64,000 nucleotides of DNA from Pseudomonas azotoformans. Lineage in GTDB: Bacteria; Pseudomonadota; Gammaproteobacteria; Pseudomonadales; Pseudomonadaceae. The notes beneath the pieces were generated by a model. The model searched no databases. It was given only the letters and a program-made list of their open reading frames with translations, and was not told the origin of the DNA. The position numbers and the translations under genes are program-made. Within the stretch, counting starts at the first letter, position 1. Each line of letters opens with the position of its first letter. Below are positions 16,602-29,342 of the stretch, one piece after another. The stretch is taken from the NCBI RefSeq assembly GCF_001579805.1, contig NZ_CP014546.1:558001-622000 (forward strand), in the 5' to 3' direction.

Positions 16602-18425
16602 ATGATGGATGTGCGATCCCCTTTGGCCAGTATCGGCCTGTGCGCGGCATTGCTGCTGACTGGCGGCTGCTCCCCCAGCGACGAGCAGAAGCAGACCACC
16701 CTCGAAGAGAAAACCGCCAAGTTCGAACAATCCCTCGACAGCATCCAGGACCCCAAGCTGCGGGACGCCGTCGCTGACCTGGGCGGTTCGCTGCTGTTGC
16801 TGGAGCGGGCGCGGGTCAAACTCGCCACCAAGCCCATCGAGGCCGAATACGGCGAGGACACCCTGGCCCTGCTCAAGCACTACCCCACACCCCAGGCGCT
16901 GGTGGACACCTACATCAATGGCCTGTTCGTGCTGCGCAAGACTTCCCACTCCGACTATCTGACCGACCTACAGCCGGTTTTCCCCTTCAACTTCAACGTC
17001 CCCGACCAGTTCCCGTTCCCTCACGGACTGGAATGGCAGTCGGTGACCCTGAGCAACAACAAGGTCATCCCTTTCCAGCCGGAATGGTCGGAAACCGATC
17101 CGGGCATCCAACTGAGCCCCAGCAGCTCGAACCTGACCAACCCCGATGACCTGACGGTGACCTACCCGTTCATCGAGGGCATCGAGACGGAAAACAAGAG
17201 TCAGCCTCAGCCTGTCAGCCTCAAGGGCACGGTTGAAGTGGTCGCGCCGGGCAAGGTGCTGACCTTTGACCTGTCGAAAAAGGACGTGGGCCACAAGCGC
17301 ACCGAAGGCAACATCACCCTCAACCTGGTCTTGCTGGAAAAAAACTACGCCGAGATCGAGCTGACCAACAGCCAGCCACTGGCGCCGGAAGTGGGCGACG
17401 AATCGCCGAATCCGTTGCTGGTGCAGGCGCGGGACACCACCGGGCAATTTCTCACGCGCTCGGGTTCGATCAACGAAAGCAGCGCCCAGGTCGCGTTCTA
17501 CGAGAAACAACTGGCCGAGATGCAAAAGCAGAAGGCCTGGTCGGAAGCATTCGAAAAACAGCTGACCGACGAGCAGAAAGCCTTCGAACGCAAGCAGAGC
17601 AGCCATTACGCCAAGGTGTACTTCAATGGCGTGATCGATAACCTGCAAGTCAACGTGCTGGATTTCTCCACTGCCACACGTACCCGCAAAGACCTCGACC
17701 TACCGGTGCTGCGCTTCGACAAGAACAGCCTGCAGAAAACCGTACAGGCCCTGCCGATGCCGGTCACCGTGTATGACGACAGCGCCGCCAGTTGGCTCAA
17801 AGACGCAAGCATGAGCGAAGACCAGCTGAAAAACAGCGTGACCATCAGCCAGTCGGTCGAAGACGCCAGCGCGGCGCACATCGTGTTCGACCATCCGTTC
17901 ACCTTCAATGACGACCTGGTGGGCAGCGAGCGCAACAGCAGTGAATCACCGGTGACCTTCTTCACCGCCGACGAAAAAGGCGAGCGGGGCGAGCCGATTG
18001 AACTGCCAACCGAGGCCTTCGAACTGAACCCGGCGCGTGGCACCCTGACCTATGACCTGAACCTGTTCCCGGAAAACCCGGCCTTTGTGGTGGGCTCGAT
18101 TCCGCTGTTCCTGGCGACCATCGATAAGAACGAGATTGACGCGAGCAAGCTGCCCAAAGGGCTCGATCTCAAAGACAACGCGCTGATCGTCGACCAGAAG
18201 GCCTTCCCCGCCGACAGCTGGCGCTTCTACGCCAAGGACGCCAGCGGCAATTACCTCAAGGAAATCCTCGGCGTCAGCCACCGTGCCGAGGAATACGGCA
18301 CGGCGATGTTTGACGTGCATTACTTCTACGGCCAGCCGACCACCCTGGAAAGCTACCAGCGCACCGACCTGAGCACCGTGCAATACGGCTTCGAGGTCAA
18401 GCTGGACAAGCCCGAGAGCAAATAG
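16602..18425 (+). CDS. Lipoprotein of unknown function (607 aa)
   Basis: This 607-residue protein has a lipoprotein signal ending in the lipobox LTGGC, with the acylated cysteine at residue 23, and no retention-type aspartate straight after it (CSPSD). A helical N-terminal part (EEKTAKFEQSLDSIQDPKLRDAV) precedes a large beta-rich region with several repeated motifs of strand-turn type. I recognise no domain. It is a single gene divergent from yqhA and convergent with the next small gene by 3 bases. Homologues are, as I remember, annotated hypothetical throughout fluorescent pseudomonads. An outer-membrane location is likely by the signal rules. Confidence 0.7.
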   Translation: MMDVRSPLASIGLCAALLLTGGCSPSDEQKQTTLEEKTAKFEQSLDSIQDPKLRDAVADLGGSLLLLERARVKLATKPIEAEYGEDTLALLKHYPTPQALVDTYINGLFVLRKTSHSDYLTDLQPVFPFNFNVPDQFPFPHGLEWQSVTLSNNKVIPFQPEWSETDPGIQLSPSSSNLTNPDDLTVTYPFIEGIETENKSQPQPVSLKGTVEVVAPGKVLTFDLSKKDVGHKRTEGNITLNLVLLEKNYAEIELTNSQPLAPEVGDESPNPLLVQARDTTGQFLTRSGSINESSAQVAFYEKQLAEMQKQKAWSEAFEKQLTDEQKAFERKQSSHYAKVYFNGVIDNLQVNVLDFSTATRTRKDLDLPVLRFDKNSLQKTVQALPMPVTVYDDSAASWLKDASMSEDQLKNSVTISQSVEDASAAHIVFDHPFTFNDDLVGSERNSSESPVTFFTADEKGERGEPIELPTEAFELNPARGTLTYDLNLFPENPAFVVGSIPLFLATIDKNEIDASKLPKGLDLKDNALIVDQKAFPADSWRFYAKDASGNYLKEILGVSHRAEEYGTAMFDVHYFYGQPTTLESYQRTDLSTVQYGFEVKLDKPESK

Positions 18426-18428
18426 CGG

Positions 18429-18737
18429 TCAGTGCTGGGTGTTACCGTTCAGCGCTCGCAGATGGGCCTGCATGTGCAGGCACCAGATCTGCGGGTCAGC
18501 CGCCGTCTCATAGCCGTGCTGCGTCAGGCTGTCGACGATGGACTCCAGCATATTTTCCGCCACGAAGGGCCCTGGAAACGGGCCTTGGGACTTGATGGTG
18601 GAAGGCTGTTCACCGGTCATTCCAGCGGCAAACAACAACGTCCACATCCCGTTATCCCCCGCGAGAGGGCGAATGGAACATTCGATACGGGTGACCAGGC
18701 CGAAGCACTGGCGGGTGAGGCAAAGGTTGCGCGGCAT
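18429..18737 (-). CDS. Small protein of unknown function (102 aa)
   Basis: The open frame extends to 18890, but the best start is ATG 18737 (MPRNLCLTRQCFGLV), which has CGAGGG about 8 bases upstream. The resulting 102-residue protein has mixed secondary structure, two cysteines near the start and a C-terminal helix (WCLHMQAHLRALNG). No signal peptide or membrane segment is seen. It is a possible cytoplasmic protein of no recognised family, convergent with the 607-residue lipoprotein gene. Codon choice looks coding on this strand. Confidence 0.55.
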   Translation of the reverse strand: MPRNLCLTRQCFGLVTRIECSIRPLAGDNGMWTLLFAAGMTGEQPSTIKSQGPFPGPFVAENMLESIVDSLTQHGYETAADPQIWCLHMQAHLRALNGNTQH

Positions 18738-18914
18738 GGCGGCGACCCTCGGTAGATCGGTGTTCAACCTGCGCCTGGGCGAGGCTGTTTCTATCCCGCG
18801 ACTCCTGTGGATATCCCTTGAGCACAGAATAGAAGAAAACCACGACAAACCAAGGTTGTAGAGACCAACGGGCGTTGGCCCCCAACCCAAGTCAATTTAA
18901 TGACGATTTAGCCA

Positions 18915-21353
18915 TCAGGTCGGCTTGGCTTCGGCCAGCGCCTGCTGTGCCAACTCCTTCTCCGCTTCCTTGAGGTCTTCCTCACTGATCATCTCGGCAA
19001 TCGCGCGCAACCGCTCGACCACGCGCGCGTTCACCGTGCCTTCCGGGAACTGCCCCTCGGCATCCGGCTCACCGGCATCCTCACCCACCAGCAGGCTCAG
19101 CGCCTCGTCGGCCTGGCGCACCGCATAGATATGAAACTGCCCGGCGCGCACGGCCTGTAGCACCTTCTCATCGAGCATCAATGTGGCAACGTTGGCCTGG
19201 GGAATGATCGCACCCTGCTCGCCGGTCAAACCGCGCGCTTCACACAGGCGGAAGAAACCTTCGATCTTCTCGTTGACCCCGCCCACCGCCTGCACTTCAC
19301 CAAACTGGTTGATGGAGCCGGTGATGGCAAAGCACTGCTTGAGCGGCGTTTTCGACAACGCCGAGATCAAGGTGCACGCCTCGCCCAGGGACGCACTGTC
19401 GCCGTCCACATAGCCGTAGGACTGCTCCAACGCGATACTCGCCGAGATCGCCAGCGGGAATTCCTGGGCATAGCGGCTGCCCAAATAACCCGTGAGAATC
19501 ATCACACCCTTGGAGTGGATCGGCTGGCCGAGGTTGACCTCACGCTCGATGTCGACAATACCGCTGCCGCCCGGATACACCGTGGCGGAAATCCGCGCCG
19601 GTACGCCGAAGGCCGAGTCACCGACTTCCAGCACCGTCAGCCCGTTGCACTTGCCCACCGCCGCACCGGCTGTGTCGATGAGGATGACCCCGGCGAGCAT
19701 GTCGTCGAGAATCCGCGCCGACACGCGCCCGGTGCGCGTGGCCTTGGCCTTGAGGGCGCGCTCGATATGGCCGGCATCGGTCATCTCGTCGCCCGCCAGG
19801 TGGCGAATGAAATCCGCCTCGCTGACCAGCTGGAACAAATCACCAATGCGCGCCGACAAACGCCCTTGGTGCTCTGCCAGCCTCGCGCTGTAAGTGGCTA
19901 ACCGCGCCACCGCATCCGACGTCAGCGGCGCCATGCCTTCTTCCGAGGTGCGGGTTTTGAGCAACTGGGCAAACTGCTCCAGGCTTTCGTCGACCATCGG
20001 GATGTCTTCGTCGAAGTCCACCAATACGCGGAACATCTCCTGGAAATCCGGATCGGCGTCCTGCAACGCGTAGTACAGCTGACGCGAACCGATGATGATC
20101 ACCTTGACCTGCAACGGAATCATCTGCGGGTTGAGGGTCACGGTGGCCAGTCGGCCCAGTTCGCCCAGCGGTGATTCCATCTTCAGTTTGCGCGACTGCA
20201 AGGAACGCTTGAGCGCGTCCCACACAAACGGCTCGCTGAGCATTTTTTCGGCTTCCAGGATCAGGAAGCCGCCGTTGGCACGGTGCAGCGCGCCCGGACG
20301 CAACTGGCGATAAGTGGTGTAGAGCGCACCCTGGTCGGTGCTGTATTCGATGCGGCCGAACAGGTTGTCGTAGGTCGGGTGCGGTTCAAACACCACCGGG
20401 GCGCCGCCGTTGACCGGATGCCCCACCACCAGGCTTGGGCAATATTGTTCTTCCAGCAGCTTGCGCGCCTGGGCGTCGGTCTTGGCGTCGTCCACCAATT
20501 GCTCGACCACGGTCTTGAGCAGGTACACCTGCATGGCTTGCAGGTAACCGCAGACGGCGGCGTTTTCTGCGTACTTTTCCGACAGCGGTGCAAGCAACGG
20601 CTGCAGCGCCAGGGTAATGGTTTCTTCGTTGAACTGACGCAGTTGGTTGTTTGACTCACGCTTCCACTGCGGCAGGCTGGCCAGTTCTTCGTTGAGGCGC
20701 TCTTCCAGCTCGGAAATGTCGGTGTGGAAACGCTCGCGATCGGCTTCCGGCAACTGCGAGAACTCGGCCTCGTCCAGCGCCTTGCCGTCGAGCATCGGCG
20801 TGAAGGCGATGTTGGTGCTGTCACGGTAGAGCGCCACGTCCTTTTCCAGGGCTAGGCGTTCGATCACGTCCAAGGCCTTGTCGTAGCGCTGGTTGAAGGC
20901 GCGGTCGATGGCGCTTTTGCGCTGTTGATACGTCGGGTGTTCGAAGACCGCCGGAAAGGTGGCGACGAGGTTGTCGACCAACCCGTTGATGTCGTTGATG
21001 AACGCCGCCGCAGCACCGCCTGGTAATTCCAGGGCACGGGGTTCGCGAGGCTCATCGAAATTATTCACATAGACCCAATCCGCCGGGGTCTGCAGGCGCT
21101 TGCCTTCGGCTTTCAGGTAGCGTTTGACGAACGAAAAGCGGCCGGTACCCGGCTCGCCCATGACAAACACGTTGTAACCGGGGCGTGGCATGGCCACACC
21201 GAACTGCAAGGCTTCAACCGCACGTTCCTGGCCAAGCACACCGCGAAAGGGCTCCAAATCATTGGTGGTCGAGAAGCTGAACTGTTCAGCGGAGAAAGGG
21301 CGAGTCAGCGCTTCGGGCGCTAGACGCAAGCTGGCAGCAACAGGATCAGGCAT
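18915..21353 (-). CDS. LonB-like ATP-dependent protease
   Basis: This 812-residue protein combines an AAA-type ATPase with a Lon C-terminal protease domain. The catalytic serine lies in GDSAS (S653) and the lysine in GGVNEK (K696), spaced 43 residues as in Lon. The Walker A region near residue 65 reads GEPGTGRFSF, where arginine replaces the usual lysine. The N-terminal domain differs from LonA. Such proteins (YcbZ/LonB-like) are soluble in proteobacteria and their substrates are poorly known. The ATG at 21353 follows an AAGGAAGCC ribosome-binding site. The gene stands alone. Loss of the Walker A lysine is family-like as I remember, so reduced rather than absent ATP binding is the safe reading. 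Confidence 0.88.
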   Translation of the reverse strand: MPDPVAASLRLAPEALTRPFSAEQFSFSTTNDLEPFRGVLGQERAVEALQFGVAMPRPGYNVFVMGEPGTGRFSFVKRYLKAEGKRLQTPADWVYVNNFDEPREPRALELPGGAAAAFINDINGLVDNLVATFPAVFEHPTYQQRKSAIDRAFNQRYDKALDVIERLALEKDVALYRDSTNIAFTPMLDGKALDEAEFSQLPEADRERFHTDISELEERLNEELASLPQWKRESNNQLRQFNEETITLALQPLLAPLSEKYAENAAVCGYLQAMQVYLLKTVVEQLVDDAKTDAQARKLLEEQYCPSLVVGHPVNGGAPVVFEPHPTYDNLFGRIEYSTDQGALYTTYRQLRPGALHRANGGFLILEAEKMLSEPFVWDALKRSLQSRKLKMESPLGELGRLATVTLNPQMIPLQVKVIIIGSRQLYYALQDADPDFQEMFRVLVDFDEDIPMVDESLEQFAQLLKTRTSEEGMAPLTSDAVARLATYSARLAEHQGRLSARIGDLFQLVSEADFIRHLAGDEMTDAGHIERALKAKATRTGRVSARILDDMLAGVILIDTAGAAVGKCNGLTVLEVGDSAFGVPARISATVYPGGSGIVDIEREVNLGQPIHSKGVMILTGYLGSRYAQEFPLAISASIALEQSYGYVDGDSASLGEACTLISALSKTPLKQCFAITGSINQFGEVQAVGGVNEKIEGFFRLCEARGLTGEQGAIIPQANVATLMLDEKVLQAVRAGQFHIYAVRQADEALSLLVGEDAGEPDAEGQFPEGTVNARVVERLRAIAEMISEEDLKEAEKELAQQALAEAKPT

Positions 21354-21620
21354 CGGGCTTCCTTACATCAGGCGGGGCAGATGACGGCATTCTGGCTCCC
21401 GGTCACGCGCTCTGGCAAGGCGCGCTTTCGGGAAAGCATAGACGTGGGAGATGACCTGCAGAAATATCGCGACATCGCTGATTGTTTTATAAAAATGCAC
21501 GGAACCCTTGGAACGTGCCTAAACTCCAAACTGCGCGGGTTGGACTAATAACTGGCCCCTAGGGCGCTGCGACGCGCCTGAACCCTTGTCCATTGGTTTG
21601 CACACAAAGAGAACAAAGCT

Positions 21621-22109
21621 ATGAAACGGATCCTTCTCGGTACTCTCTTCACCGTCGTCTCCCTCAATGCAATGGCAGAAGCACCAGGTGGCCCGAACTG
21701 CGGTTGGGGCAACATGTTGTTCGAAGGCCAGCGCGGCACGCCAGCTCACTTCCTGGCTTCCACCACCAACGGTACTTCGGGTAACGCCACCTTCGGCATG
21801 ACCTCGGGCACCAACGGTTGCAGCACCAACAGCGCCCTGACCTACGGCGGCAAGTCCTGGATTGCCATGAATGGCATGATGAACGAGCTGTCCGAAGACA
21901 TGGCCAAGGGTAACGGCGAAGCGCTGACCACCTACGCCGTGGTACTGGGTGTGGCACCGGAAGATCGCGAGCACTTCGCGGCCGTGACCCACGAGCACTT
22001 CCAGCAGATCTTCAGCAAGGCTGACGTGACCGCTGACGACGTGCACAACAACACCCTTGCCGTACTGAAAAGCGATGCCCGTCTGGCGAAATACGCAACC
22101 CAGGCTTAA
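21621..22109 (+). CDS. DUF3015-family secreted protein
   Basis: This 162-residue protein has a signal peptide (MKRILLGTLFTVVSLNAMA), and the mature part starts EAPGGPNCGWGNMLFEGQRG, the hallmark of DUF3015. Two cysteines, in NCGW and GCST, could form a disulfide. The function is unknown and the location is periplasmic or outer-membrane associated. AAAGAGAAC upstream serves as a weak ribosome-binding site. It is followed after 93 bases by the DUF4105 gene on the same strand, and the two genes are often neighbours in pseudomonads, so they may act together at the envelope. Confidence 0.85.
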   Translation: MKRILLGTLFTVVSLNAMAEAPGGPNCGWGNMLFEGQRGTPAHFLASTTNGTSGNATFGMTSGTNGCSTNSALTYGGKSWIAMNGMMNELSEDMAKGNGEALTTYAVVLGVAPEDREHFAAVTHEHFQQIFSKADVTADDVHNNTLAVLKSDARLAKYATQA

Positions 22110-22202
22110 GCTCGACCCGCCCGCGCCTACCCAGGCGCGGGCACTATTTTTTGGACCCGCCTCCCCTTTGGGTCTCTTTTATATCCGACTTAAGTTGCCC
22201 CT

Positions 22203-24056
22203 ATGCTCAAACGCTTTGCCTGGATGGCACTCTTCGCCTGCGCCCCGCTGTACGCGGCCCCGCACCTTGATGATCAACGTTTGCAGCAATTGGCCAATGA
22301 TCCGTTCTGGCTTTCGCTTGGCCATTACGAAGCCGGCAAGATCAGTGGCTGGCGCAGTTATGTCAGCGACAAAAAATTCTTCCTCGCAGCCGATGGCGCC
22401 CACCACCCGGACGCCGAACTCAAGGCCACCGTTGATGCGCTCTACGCACCGGCCAGCCTGGGTGAAAAACACGCCCAATGCGTTTATCCCGCACGGACCC
22501 GCTGGCTCAAGGATCAGTTGCACCTCACTGACCTGCCTGCCGTGGACTGCACAGAATTCAAGCAATGGTTCAAGGACGTCGCCCCCCATAGCGCGGTGAT
22601 GATCTTCCCGGCGGCCTACCTCAACAGCCCGTCGTCGATGTTCGGCCACACGCTGCTACGCATCGACCAGGCCGACGTGCAAAGTAACAACACTGCCCTG
22701 CTCAGCTACGCGATCAACTTCGGCGCCTACATCGAAGGCTCCGACAACAGCATTCTTTACGCCTGGAAAGGCCTGATGGGCGGTTATCCCGGCCTGTTCG
22801 CCCTAGTGCCTTATCAGGAAAAGCTGTCGGAGTACCGCAGCCTTGAGAACCGCGACCTGTGGGAATACCGCCTGAACCTCACGCAAGTCGAGACCGAACG
22901 CATGGTCGAGCACGTGTGGGAGCTCAAGCAGATCCAGTTCGACTACTTCTTCTTTGACGAAAACTGCTCCTATCGCCTGCTGGAACTGCTGCAAGTGGCG
23001 CGTCCCGGCCTGCGTTTGACCGAACAATTTCCGCTCACCGCCATCCCGACCGACACCGTAAAGGCCGTGAAAGACGCAGGTCTGGTAGAGAAGATCGACT
23101 ACCGTCCTTCCCGTGAACGCGAGTTGCTGGAGCGCGCCAAGCCGCTCGACAGCGACGAGCAGCAATGGGTATTGAAGGTCAGCGACGACCAGAAGCAATT
23201 GCAGGACCCCGCCTTCAAGGCCATCGCTAAAGATCGCCAGGCACTGATCATCGACGCCGCCTACCGCCTTGGCCGCTACCGCGCCAACGGCCTGGAGCGC
23301 GACACCGCCCGCTCCCAGCGCAGCTTCGAACTGCTGCGCGCGATCAACCAGAACCCGGCGCCCGACCTCAAGATCACCCCGCCCGGCCTGCCGGAAAACG
23401 GCCATGAATCACGCACTTGGCAAGCCGGTATCGGCACCCGTGGCGACAAGGCCTTCGGTGAATACGGCCTGCGCATGGCCTACCACGACCTCAACGACAA
23501 CGCCGAAGGTTTCCCCCTGGGCGCACAGATCGAAATCCTGCAGATGAAACTGCGCCAGTACGAAGGCAACCACTGGCAACTGCAGCAACTGGACCTGGCC
23601 ACCATCCGCTCCCTGACCCCACGCAACGCCTTGTTGCAACCATGGTCATGGCAAGTCACCGGCGGCCTGGAACGCGTACCGGGCAAACACGACGACGAAA
23701 CCCTGGTCGCCCACGTCAACGGCGGCGCCGGCGGCACTTGGCAACTGAGCGACGACATGCTCGGCTTCGCCCTCGGCACCGTGCGCGTGGAGCACAACAA
23801 TGACTTCAACGAAGCAATCTCCCCCGCGGCCGGGTTCAACACCGGCGTACTGTGGAAAAACCCGCTGGGTAACCTGAGCCTGGAAGCCAAGGGTGATTTC
23901 TTCACCAATGGCGAAGTGCGCCGTAGCATCAGCCTGAATCAGCAGTGGGAATTATCGCGCAACCTGGGACTGCGCCTGAGCGCACAGCGTGAGTACAGCC
24001 ACTTGTCGACGCCTGTGAATGAAGTGATGCTTGAGGTGAAGTGGTATCACTACTGA
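22203..24056 (+). CDS. DUF4105-family periplasmic protein
   Basis: This 617-residue protein has a signal peptide (MLKRFAWMALFACAPLYAAP). The central DUF4105/Lnb-like block includes the segments FPAAYLNSPSSMFGHTLLRID and FFDENCSYRLLELLQ, with a His and a Cys that could be a catalytic pair. This block is related to the periplasmic domain of lipoprotein N-acyltransferase Lnb. The C-terminal third is beta-rich and ends in KWYHY, which suggests a beta-barrel-like or outer-membrane-associated end. The substrate is unknown. It lies just downstream of the DUF3015 gene, and a REP element follows it. Confidence 0.8.
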   Translation: MLKRFAWMALFACAPLYAAPHLDDQRLQQLANDPFWLSLGHYEAGKISGWRSYVSDKKFFLAADGAHHPDAELKATVDALYAPASLGEKHAQCVYPARTRWLKDQLHLTDLPAVDCTEFKQWFKDVAPHSAVMIFPAAYLNSPSSMFGHTLLRIDQADVQSNNTALLSYAINFGAYIEGSDNSILYAWKGLMGGYPGLFALVPYQEKLSEYRSLENRDLWEYRLNLTQVETERMVEHVWELKQIQFDYFFFDENCSYRLLELLQVARPGLRLTEQFPLTAIPTDTVKAVKDAGLVEKIDYRPSRERELLERAKPLDSDEQQWVLKVSDDQKQLQDPAFKAIAKDRQALIIDAAYRLGRYRANGLERDTARSQRSFELLRAINQNPAPDLKITPPGLPENGHESRTWQAGIGTRGDKAFGEYGLRMAYHDLNDNAEGFPLGAQIEILQMKLRQYEGNHWQLQQLDLATIRSLTPRNALLQPWSWQVTGGLERVPGKHDDETLVAHVNGGAGGTWQLSDDMLGFALGTVRVEHNNDFNEAISPAAGFNTGVLWKNPLGNLSLEAKGDFFTNGEVRRSISLNQQWELSRNLGLRLSAQREYSHLSTPVNEVMLEVKWYHY

Positions 24057-24080
24057 CTAAAGCCTGGCCGAGATCAAAAT

Positions 24081-24167
24081 GTGGGAGGGGGCTTGCCCCC
24101 GATAGCGGAGTGTCAGAATCAGATGTACTAACTGACACACTGCCATCGGGGGCAAGCCCCCTCCCAC
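24081..24167. repeat. Paired REP elements (inverted)
   Basis: GTGGGAGGGGGCTTGCC at 24081 onward is inverted at the far side, ending CTCCCAC at 24167. An inner stem GTGTCAG/CTGACAC lies between. This is a typical Pseudomonas REP pair (REPIN-like) in the gap after the DUF4105 gene. Confidence 0.85.
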
Positions 24168-24294
24168 ACTTGGCGCGCGTCTATTCAGACACTCACCGCA
24201 GCCCAACACCTTTCTCACCTCCCTTTCACACCTCCCCGACAATTCTCTATCTAGACTTCTCCCCATCAGCCGTGAAACGGCCAGGGAGTACGCC

Positions 24295-24651
24295 ATGTGG
24301 CGGTATGCGGTAATGCTGTGTGCAGTAGCGTGGTTGGCCGGTTGCCAATCGACCCATGAAGATTTGCTGGCCAAAGGTTATCCACCGGCGTTTGCCGATG
24401 GTTTTGATGACGGTTGCAGCAGCGGTCGCCAGGCTGCTGGGGTGATCAGCGGGGAGTTTCGCAAGAATGTGCCGCGTTATCTGAAGGACCGTGAATACGC
24501 CGAAGGCTGGGAGGACGGTTTCCGTCAGTGCAAGGCCATGCGCGAGAACGAAGAGTTGCGTGACTACAAGGACAACCACTGGGATGACCGCGAGCGCGCC
24601 TGGCAACAGGAGAAAAACCGCGACGCCGCCAGGGCCTATCGTTCGCAATAG
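24295..24651 (+). CDS. Small lipoprotein of unknown function
   Basis: This 118-residue protein has a lipoprotein signal with lipobox LAGC (cysteine at 17) followed by a charged, helical mature part rich in Asp, Arg and Lys (DGFDDGCSSGRQAAG, EYAEGWEDGFRQC). The two GxxDGxxxC-like elements resemble each other and could form a small repeat with paired cysteines. I recognise no named family. The ATG follows AGGGAGTACGCC, a good ribosome-binding site. It precedes the Gre-like gene by 70 bases on the same strand and may share its transcript. Confidence 0.65.
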   Translation: MWRYAVMLCAVAWLAGCQSTHEDLLAKGYPPAFADGFDDGCSSGRQAAGVISGEFRKNVPRYLKDREYAEGWEDGFRQCKAMRENEELRDYKDNHWDDRERAWQQEKNRDAARAYRSQ

Positions 24652-24721
24652 GTCGTTTCCAGACATCCAGCGAAACTAAAGCGCGGCGACCATGGCCCAA
24701 ACTCCAGAGAGGGAGAACGTC

Positions 24722-26592
<1,871 letters not shown>

Positions 26593-26746
26593 TTATCAAT
26601 TCATTCCGCACTGCGACAGGGCAAAATGTCGCCTTTGTGAATTTAAATGGTGCGTTTTATATAACTGTATCCAGTTTAAGGGGTGTTTATGCACCCTTTC
26701 AGGGAGCAAACCCGAACCGCGCGCACCATCAAATTCCAGGCAAAAA

Positions 26747-26774
26747 AAGCGGAGCCCGAAGGCTCCGCTCTTTC
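26747..26774 (-). terminator. ettA terminator
   Basis: GCGGAGCC (26749-26756) and GGCTCCGC (26761-26768) form a hairpin with a CGAA loop. On the minus strand it is followed by seven T residues, a canonical terminator 20 bases after ettA ends. Confidence 0.9.
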
Positions 26775-26790
26775 AAACCATCGACCCGAA

Positions 26791-28455
<1,665 letters not shown>

Positions 28456-28614
28456 AATGTGGACCTCATAAAAGTAAGAACAGGCCTACGTAGCGTCATG
28501 GCGCTGTACATAGTGTTGCGAATCCTCAAGGTTAACCTAAGTGACCGAGCGTATCGAAGCCTATCTGTTAGATTAGCCGGCCAAAACCCTCAGGGGTTCC
28601 AGGAGACACCCTTC

Positions 28615-29226
28615 ATGCTTGGCGTCCTATCCGCACTCGGGCTACTGCTATTAATGCCGGGGCCCACCAACACGCTGCTGCTGCGCTCGGGGTTACTCGT
28701 AGGATTCCGGCGCGCCTGGCCGCTGAGCCTGCTGGAATGCCTGGCCTACCTGACGCAGATCTCCTTTTGGGGCTACCTGCTCGGCCATATCGGCAACAAC
28801 GCGCCCTGGGGCCTGAAGCTCATGCAGTTCGCCTCGGTCTGCTATTTGATCAGGACTTGCTACCTGCTGTGGTGCCATCCCGACGAAACACTCCACACCG
28901 AGCCGGAGGCACGGGTCTCCACGCTGAATTTCTTTTTGCTCACGCTGATCAACCCCAAAGGATTACTGATCGTGTCGTTTATCGTCCCGATGCAGACGTT
29001 CGCAGACTTAAACCTGTACGTGCATTTCGTCGCGCAGTTCACCGCCGTGGTGATACCGGTGGGCTGTACCTGGGTGCTGCTGGGGGCCCGCATCAAACGC
29101 GGCGGATATGCGTGGTTGACGCCGCACACCATCAACCGCACGGCTTCTGTGGTTATCAGCCTGTTCACGCTGGCGATCCTGACGCGGCTGGCGGACAGCC
29201 TGATCCATACCAGCGGCGCTCTTTAG
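28615..29226 (+). CDS. LysE-family exporter
   Basis: The open frame runs back to 27847 across ettA, but the real gene starts at ATG 28615 (MLGVLSALGLLLLMPGPTNTLLL), behind CCAGGAGACACC. The 203-residue protein has about six membrane segments and the LysE signature MPGPTNTLLLRSGLLVGFRRAWP. LysE/RhtB proteins export amino acids or related metabolites across the inner membrane. The substrate is unknown. It is divergent from ettA, with 159 bases between starts. It is not in an operon. Confidence 0.8.
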   Translation: MLGVLSALGLLLLMPGPTNTLLLRSGLLVGFRRAWPLSLLECLAYLTQISFWGYLLGHIGNNAPWGLKLMQFASVCYLIRTCYLLWCHPDETLHTEPEARVSTLNFFLLTLINPKGLLIVSFIVPMQTFADLNLYVHFVAQFTAVVIPVGCTWVLLGARIKRGGYAWLTPHTINRTASVVISLFTLAILTRLADSLIHTSGAL

Positions 29227-29342
29227 TGCCCGCCAGGCGGGGCTGGCACTTTGCCACAAGTCAAGGCATGCTAGCCGCCCTCCGGGCGTCCGGCTTATAG
29301 TGCACGTCGCGCGCCAGTCCAGCCAAACCGCAGGATCACAGC

